Origin: Candidatus Thalassarchaeaceae archaeon
GTDB lineage: Archaea > Thermoplasmatota > Poseidoniia > Poseidoniales > Thalassarchaeaceae
Assembly: GCA_030747885.1 (NCBI GenBank)
Contig: JASLJW010000114.1
Span: forward strand, 1-18,383
DNA length: 18,383 nucleotides
Reading direction: 5' to 3'
Shown: positions 14,497 through 18,383 of the stretch, one piece after another
Position numbering within the stretch: the first letter of the stretch is position 1
Layout: the number at the start of each line of letters is the position of its first letter
Notes under the pieces: model-generated
Told to the model about the DNA's origin: nothing
Seen by the model: the letters and a program-made list of their open reading frames with translations, nothing else
The model's database searches: none
Made by a program: the position numbers and the translations under genes

Positions 14497-15609
14497 TTAA
14501 ACTCCCCAAAATCGACCTTGCGTCTCTTGTCTAGTAGACCAAGATTTGACCCCAGTTCGAACCAACCAGTATAAGATGATGGCACCAACAGCAAATCTCC
14601 AATCCTCGTAGATGACTCCCGGATCTAATTCATACGTAACCCCAGCAGTAATCTTTCTCGCCACATCTAATCCGGCTTCTGCAAACGCATAAACTACAGC
14701 GCCAGCAGCCATGATTTGGAAAACACGCCCACTGAGGGTCCCTCTTCTCCACCTAAGAACTACCATAGACATTGCAACGGCAAGTGAGGCAAGAATAATC
14801 CATTGTAATCCACTATCCATGGCTTCTATTCCGATTTGAACAGATGACATATTTTCATCAGCCTGTACAATTTCTCGATACACTTCAAGAATGGCAAGTA
14901 AACTCGAAAAAGATGCGAATGCCCAAAGTAAAGATGAGACAATTCCTCCCATTGCGCTATCTCTCATGTCTAGCATTAATCGTTCGAATTGATTCTCAGC
15001 CCCCAGTCCCTTTGCAAATAACCAGATACCAACAATAAGGGGCATTGCTCCAATTAGAACTCCCCCACCAGGAACAATCATTCCAAGACCGATAATTATC
15101 ATGAATAGTGATAGTGGAACAAGAAGCCTAGCCCTCCATTTGGGATCTTCAATTGCCTTCATGATGTAGTAGAATGTACCTTCGATTCCCTTGCTTTGTC
15201 TAACGATAATTTTCTCAACGTAGTCTATTCTTACTCGACTTTGTATGATGGGCATTACAGCTTCATCTTCAGCCCCATCAGTTACTAGAATCGCACAATC
15301 TGGTTGAAACTCTGAAATTACTTCTTCAAGTTGTTTTGCAATTGCCCTATCAGAGCGAGCCCCCACCCTTTCATCTCCTGTTAGGATTGCAACTTCAACA
15401 GCATCATTTGGCTCACCAGAATCTAAGATTCGATCGTGATGGTGTAATGCACCAAGAATAGCATTTGTATCACTTTCTTCTGGGTCTGCAAGACCAAGAC
15501 GTAATGCAGCACTGAGGGTTGATTTCCTCCCAATCACTGGTCCCCGGAGCCCTGCTTTGATTCCAAGATCATTGTCTCGGTCAATGGTCAGCACGAGGGT
15601 CCGCGTCAT
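14497..15609 (-). CDS. DUF373 family archaeal membrane protein
   Basis: 370 residues. The N-terminal soluble domain (1 to about 155) opens LVLTIDRDNDLGIKAGLRGP and contains ALRLGLADPEESDTNAILGAL and VAILTGDERVG, all signatures of the archaeal DUF373 family (COG2237), whose fold suggests a nucleotide- or phosphate-binding domain (DRDND, GPVIGR). From about 160 onward come some six or seven hydrophobic helices in a multi-pass membrane region (LLVPLSLFMIIIGLGMIVPG, IGAMPLIVGIWLFA, WIILASLAVAMSMVVL and others). The function is unknown. It starts 32 bases after the priL stop, so the two are probably cotranscribed. Confidence 0.92.
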   Translation of the reverse strand: MTRTLVLTIDRDNDLGIKAGLRGPVIGRKSTLSAALRLGLADPEESDTNAILGALHHHDRILDSGEPNDAVEVAILTGDERVGARSDRAIAKQLEEVISEFQPDCAILVTDGAEDEAVMPIIQSRVRIDYVEKIIVRQSKGIEGTFYYIMKAIEDPKWRARLLVPLSLFMIIIGLGMIVPGGGVLIGAMPLIVGIWLFAKGLGAENQFERLMLDMRDSAMGGIVSSLLWAFASFSSLLAILEVYREIVQADENMSSVQIGIEAMDSGLQWIILASLAVAMSMVVLRWRRGTLSGRVFQIMAAGAVVYAFAEAGLDVARKITAGVTYELDPGVIYEDWRFAVGAIILYWLVRTGVKSWSTRQETQGRFWGV

Positions 15610-15641
15610 GTTCCTCAGGTTGTAGTATCAGTACATCCCTA

Positions 15642-16796
15642 TCAAGGGTTGGCCGTCTCTGTGGTTTCTTCCTTCGATTCATCCACTTGTTCCTCTTCTC
15701 TAGATCGATTTCTTTGCTTCCACCAAACATAGGATAGTGGATGTTTCATTTTTGGCCGATCACAGATGGGATCATCACCAGGAGAAACAGGGCATCTTCC
15801 TTCCATTTTCAAACGACTGCATCCAGCAGGCGTATATTCTCTATCATAGACGTGTCCGATTTGATATCGAGTGGTTTCAGGGTTGAAGTCTGGCGCTCCT
15901 TGGAAGAATGATGCGCATTGTTCTTGCTCGATACCTAGAGCTGCACTAATTGCAGCTAGGAAGAGCCGTCCCGAGTGATTCACATTTTCACCCATTGCAA
16001 GTTCTGCAATTGCCGATTGCATACAAGGCGGCCAATCTGATTTAGTAGCGTTTCCAGCATCGAAATCTAAAGTTGCTCTGGATTGGAGAATGGTTAGAAT
16101 AGCCCCAACAGGTTCACTCAATCTTTCAGCAAAACCTTCATCGATTTTTTCCATTCTAATGTTGCATCTTTTCCTTAAGTCTTCACGAATTCTTTCTTTG
16201 ATTAGTCTTGCCAAACGTTGCTGACTATTTTCACCAGAAGAAGGCCCCATCTCAACCCATCCGTCTTTCAATGGACGATTGGGCAGCCTCCAGTAGTCGC
16301 CACTTATTCTAGGACACAATTCAATGAAATCCGTCAATGGAATAGAATAGACAGTATCTCCGCCCATTACTTCACTTTGAATATCTGATAGGTAAGTGTT
16401 AGCAATTGTTTCAAAGATTACTCCATCACCTCCTAGGAGCTTGTCTGCACGAGTCGCCTCTCCTTCTGCCCAACGTGCAGTTACTCTTTCATCGAAAGTT
16501 GCACATGCAACCATCATCGCATAAAGGAAAGAGAGACTTTCAGACATTCTTCCTAGTTCGGTGCTAAGATCTCCTGATCTTTGCTCGATTCCATCATCAT
16601 GAAGAACTGATTCTTTCACCCTCATATCTCCCTTTCTTCTGATATCTGATAGCCAAGCAGCAGAAAGCAAATCATCCATACTTATTCCATTTTCAACCAA
16701 TAAGCCACGAGTATGTTCTGCCGCTTGAGGTAAAAATGGATAGCGTGCTAGCACTTTTGCATCACCAATAGGGGGTGGACGCAACGGCATGGGCAT
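15642..16796 (-). CDS. priL: DNA primase large subunit PriL
   Basis: About 384 residues from the ATG at 16796. PriL holds the [4Fe-4S] cluster and, with PriS, makes RNA primers in archaeal replication. The N-terminal half shows ARYPFLPQAAEH and long helices; the C-terminal domain has the four cluster cysteines in PPCMQSA, AGCSRLKMEGRC and DPICDRPK, and the family core SGRLFLAAISAALGIEQEQ, PDFNPETTRYQIGHVY and MKHPLSYVWW. The charged tail after the HPLSY motif is longer than usual (about 30 residues, many Glu). The frame extends to a GTG at 16820, but the family N-terminus and lack of a ribosome site point to 16796 or the ATG at 16790. No priS is in the window. Confidence 0.93.
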   Translation of the reverse strand: MPMPLRPPPIGDAKVLARYPFLPQAAEHTRGLLVENGISMDDLLSAAWLSDIRRKGDMRVKESVLHDDGIEQRSGDLSTELGRMSESLSFLYAMMVACATFDERVTARWAEGEATRADKLLGGDGVIFETIANTYLSDIQSEVMGGDTVYSIPLTDFIELCPRISGDYWRLPNRPLKDGWVEMGPSSGENSQQRLARLIKERIREDLRKRCNIRMEKIDEGFAERLSEPVGAILTILQSRATLDFDAGNATKSDWPPCMQSAIAELAMGENVNHSGRLFLAAISAALGIEQEQCASFFQGAPDFNPETTRYQIGHVYDREYTPAGCSRLKMEGRCPVSPGDDPICDRPKMKHPLSYVWWKQRNRSREEEQVDESKEETTETANP

Positions 16797-16855
16797 GGAT
16801 TCTCGGGCATGAAGTAACACTGGGGTTCTTCAACGCGACCGGTGCGTATCCATCC

Positions 16856-17605
16856 ATGAGGCCCCATGAGGTCCGCTGGATTGGTATGAGAGTTCAGGAT
16901 AGAGTTCGCGCTCAATTTGGATGGTCATTATCTTCTGATCAAGAGAGTGCACACGCTCTTCTCGATTGCGTGGATTCACATTCCCAGAAAATTATAATTT
17001 GGGGCGAAGATGAAAGAGAGCAAACCCTTGTTGATCTTCAGGACCGCCTCATTCAGGGCCCCATAGCAGCAGTGGGGGCAGCTGTGAATGTCGATGAGAT
17101 TCGTTCAGCTTTGGAATCTGACCATTCCTTTCTTTTTGCTGATGGTTCGATGGGTGTAATCGGAGAATTGGAACAACAAGAACGTGAACAAGTCTGGTCA
17201 AGGACATTGGCATTGGTTACTGATGCTGATGGACATCCTCATATTTCTCAAGCGGTAGAAAAGAAGATACCACATATATTGCATGCACATGGAGATAATC
17301 AGGATGATTGGAGAAATCTACTAGATGACTTGTCGAAATCCGACAATCCTCCTAGGTTAATTCTGACACATCAGACGCCAGATAGGATTGATGGAATGAT
17401 GAATCCAGGTGGATTTACAGATGGTGACCGAACAATATGTTTGATTGGTTTTCTTGGAATACCAATCTCAGAAATTACTCTTCTTGGATATCGAAGTGAT
17501 GTTGTTGGCCAATGGTCGGGAGCTACAGATCCAGAAAGAAAACTCAGAAAACTCATATTCATGCAGGAGGTCATTGACGGACTGTTAGAGGAGGCGGTAA
17601 AGTGA
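16856..17605 (+). CDS. mptE: archaeal 6-hydroxymethyl-7,8-dihydropterin pyrophosphokinase (MptE-like, DUF115)
   Basis: 249 residues from the ATG at 16856. The enzyme transfers pyrophosphate from ATP to 6-hydroxymethyl-dihydropterin on the way to tetrahydromethanopterin or folate, replacing bacterial FolK in archaea. DUF115 motifs are VTDADGHPH (usually TDLDG), IPHILHAHGDNQDDW, PRLILTHQTP and GGFTDGDRTICL, followed by a GYRSDVVGQWS and KLRKLIFMQEVIDGLL end. A longer frame starts at GTG 16775, but it would overlap priL, and the family begins with the RPHEVRWIG-like 'W-x-x-h' start and a GW-S-x-x-D-E-x-A-x-x-LL segment seen here, so I take the ATG. Divergent from priL; the 59-base spacer has no obvious TATA box. 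The next gene is coupled by a GTGA overlap. Confidence 0.88.
   Translation: MRPHEVRWIGMRVQDRVRAQFGWSLSSDQESAHALLDCVDSHSQKIIIWGEDEREQTLVDLQDRLIQGPIAAVGAAVNVDEIRSALESDHSFLFADGSMGVIGELEQQEREQVWSRTLALVTDADGHPHISQAVEKKIPHILHAHGDNQDDWRNLLDDLSKSDNPPRLILTHQTPDRIDGMMNPGGFTDGDRTICLIGFLGIPISEITLLGYRSDVVGQWSGATDPERKLRKLIFMQEVIDGLLEEAVK
17588..17594 (+). promoter_or_regulatory. Shine-Dalgarno site for the gene at 17602
   Basis: GAGGAGG sits inside the last codons of mptE, seven bases before the GTG at 17602. It supports that GTG, which has no upstream ATG competitor in frame, and shows that the downstream gene is translated from the same message as mptE. Confidence 0.6.
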
Positions 17606-18383
17606 GTGATGACGATTCTCAAAGGTCAGCAGTGACCACCATTATCACATTCGTACTTCTGAATATTATTTGGACTGCTGCTTTGACCGCCTCAGCGGAC
17701 CAACACATCATTTCGCCTCAAAGTGATATTGTTCCAGAATACAACTTTGAAGGGCCTGATATCTTTGGAAGAGAGGTTCCATTCAGTGTAATGTATGAGA
17801 TTAATGAGGTCGAAGGAACATCTCCTTCTGAAGTTAAATTAGATTTAATATTTTCAGATGGCACTGTTGTTAACCTCCATAATGCAGAATCCAATGTCTC
17901 ATCATCTGAGGAATTTCTTCTACCACCCGGACCGTCCACATTTCAAGTTACAGTGATACAAGATGGCCAGATATTCCCCGTGCCTTCTGATTTGGTAGAA
18001 ATCGATCTTCGAACAGAAATGGAGCTCTATACTCCTATCAAGATTGAAGGTTATGTAGCAGCAAATCTCCTAGCATTAGCACTAATTGTTACTGATCGTG
18101 CCATTCGATCTTGGGCTGCATCTCGCCGCTCTAGACGCGGCACACCCGTTGTTAGAAAACTTCGAGAAGAGTGGAAGGAAGTCGAAAAATCAATTTCAGG
18201 AGGCGATCCCGTAGATGTTGATGACCTTTTGAATGATACCACCACTTCTAGTATGATTTCAAAGAGACGTGCTTGGTCTGTTGATGAACCTGAGCCAGAA
18301 CCGGAAGAAGGAGATCAAGACATAGAAGAGGCAGAAGTAGAATTGGAAGAATTAGATGAATTAGGAGAAGGAGATGAATCTGG
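17602..18383 (+). CDS. membrane protein with exposed beta domain and acidic C-terminal tail, cut by window edge
   Basis: 260 residues are visible and the frame is open at the right edge. It starts with a GTG that overlaps the mptE TGA as GTGA, preceded by GAGGAGG. A hydrophobic segment at about 11-30 (VTTIITFVLLNIIWTAALTA) looks like a signal anchor. Residues 40-140 are beta-rich with a Pro/Gly pattern (VKLDLIFSDGTVVNLH, FLLPPGPSTFQVTVIQDG), like an Ig- or cadherin-type exposed domain. A second helix lies at about 151-165 (YVAANLLALALIV), followed at once by a basic stretch (WAASRRSRRG), so the tail is cytoplasmic. From about 225 on it is strongly acidic with repeated EPEPE and EE units and continues past the window. 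No family recognised. Confidence 0.82.
   Translation, partial: MSDDDSQRSAVTTIITFVLLNIIWTAALTASADQHIISPQSDIVPEYNFEGPDIFGREVPFSVMYEINEVEGTSPSEVKLDLIFSDGTVVNLHNAESNVSSSEEFLLPPGPSTFQVTVIQDGQIFPVPSDLVEIDLRTEMELYTPIKIEGYVAANLLALALIVTDRAIRSWAASRRSRRGTPVVRKLREEWKEVEKSISGGDPVDVDDLLNDTTTSSMISKRRAWSVDEPEPEPEEGDQDIEEAEVELEELDELGEGDES

Noticed and set aside
16775..16855. GTG start at 16775 for the pterin pyrophosphokinase
   Set aside because: It would overlap the 5' end of priL, and the added 27 residues lie before the usual family beginning; the ATG at 16856 is better.
1..18383. CRISPR arrays, transposons, phage genes, defence islands
   Set aside because: No spaced direct repeats, transposase or integrase motifs, or typical defence nucleases were seen on either strand.

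Overview
The window looks like a piece of chromosome from an AT-rich archaeon. The archaeal markers are the primase large subunit PriL, the archaeal phosphopantothenate synthetase (4-phosphopantoate--beta-alanine ligase), a DUF373 membrane protein, the MptE-type (DUF115) pterin pyrophosphokinase, a Pcc1-like KEOPS subunit and a tRNA-Cys gene behind a TATA (box A) element. The style fits marine Thermoplasmatota (Poseidoniales/Marine Group II and relatives): very compact, short proteins, many two-helix membrane proteins, small C-terminal zinc ribbons, and a mix of genes with and without Shine-Dalgarno sequences. The lineage is an inference and was not tested by a search. I see no CRISPR array, insertion sequence, integrase or phage gene.

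Left part (1-6560): a truncated LURP-one/scramblase-like (tubby C-terminal fold) gene runs off the left edge on the minus strand, followed by tRNA-Cys(GCA) on the plus strand. Then nine minus-strand genes are transcribed from 6560 down to about 657. In order of transcription they are: a coiled-coil protein with a possible winged-helix C-terminus, two hypothetical membrane proteins (one with long coiled coils), a sugar-1-phosphate nucleotidylyltransferase, a short UDP-glucose/GDP-mannose dehydrogenase lacking the family's C-terminal domain, two tandem TerB-like proteins, a THEP1-type NTPase and a small membrane protein. Most gaps are 9-40 bases, with two longer ones (60 and 70 bases). The sugar-nucleotide pair is a plausible two-step pathway to a nucleotide-sugar acid; the link to the TerB, NTPase and membrane genes is positional only.

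Middle part (6561-12365): a 95-base divergent promoter region with an inverted repeat around a TATA-like element leads to an isocitrate/isopropylmalate-type dehydrogenase of unclear substrate. Convergent to it is a cofactor block on the minus strand: Pcc1-like, nadC (NAD synthesis) and archaeal phosphopantothenate synthetase (CoA synthesis). Divergent from Pcc1 is a mutY-hflX pair joined by an ATGA overlap.

Right part (12366-18383): a membrane protein with a carboxypeptidase-regulatory-like domain, a glutathione-transferase-like protein resembling prostaglandin E synthase 2, a small zinc-ribbon protein, a DUF373 protein downstream of priL, and divergently mptE followed by a truncated membrane protein. 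Several convergent gene pairs end with no spacer at all. Most of the window is ordinary housekeeping sequence. The best candidates for something new are the nine-gene minus-strand block, the short dehydrogenase, and the unusual isopropylmalate-dehydrogenase-like enzyme.
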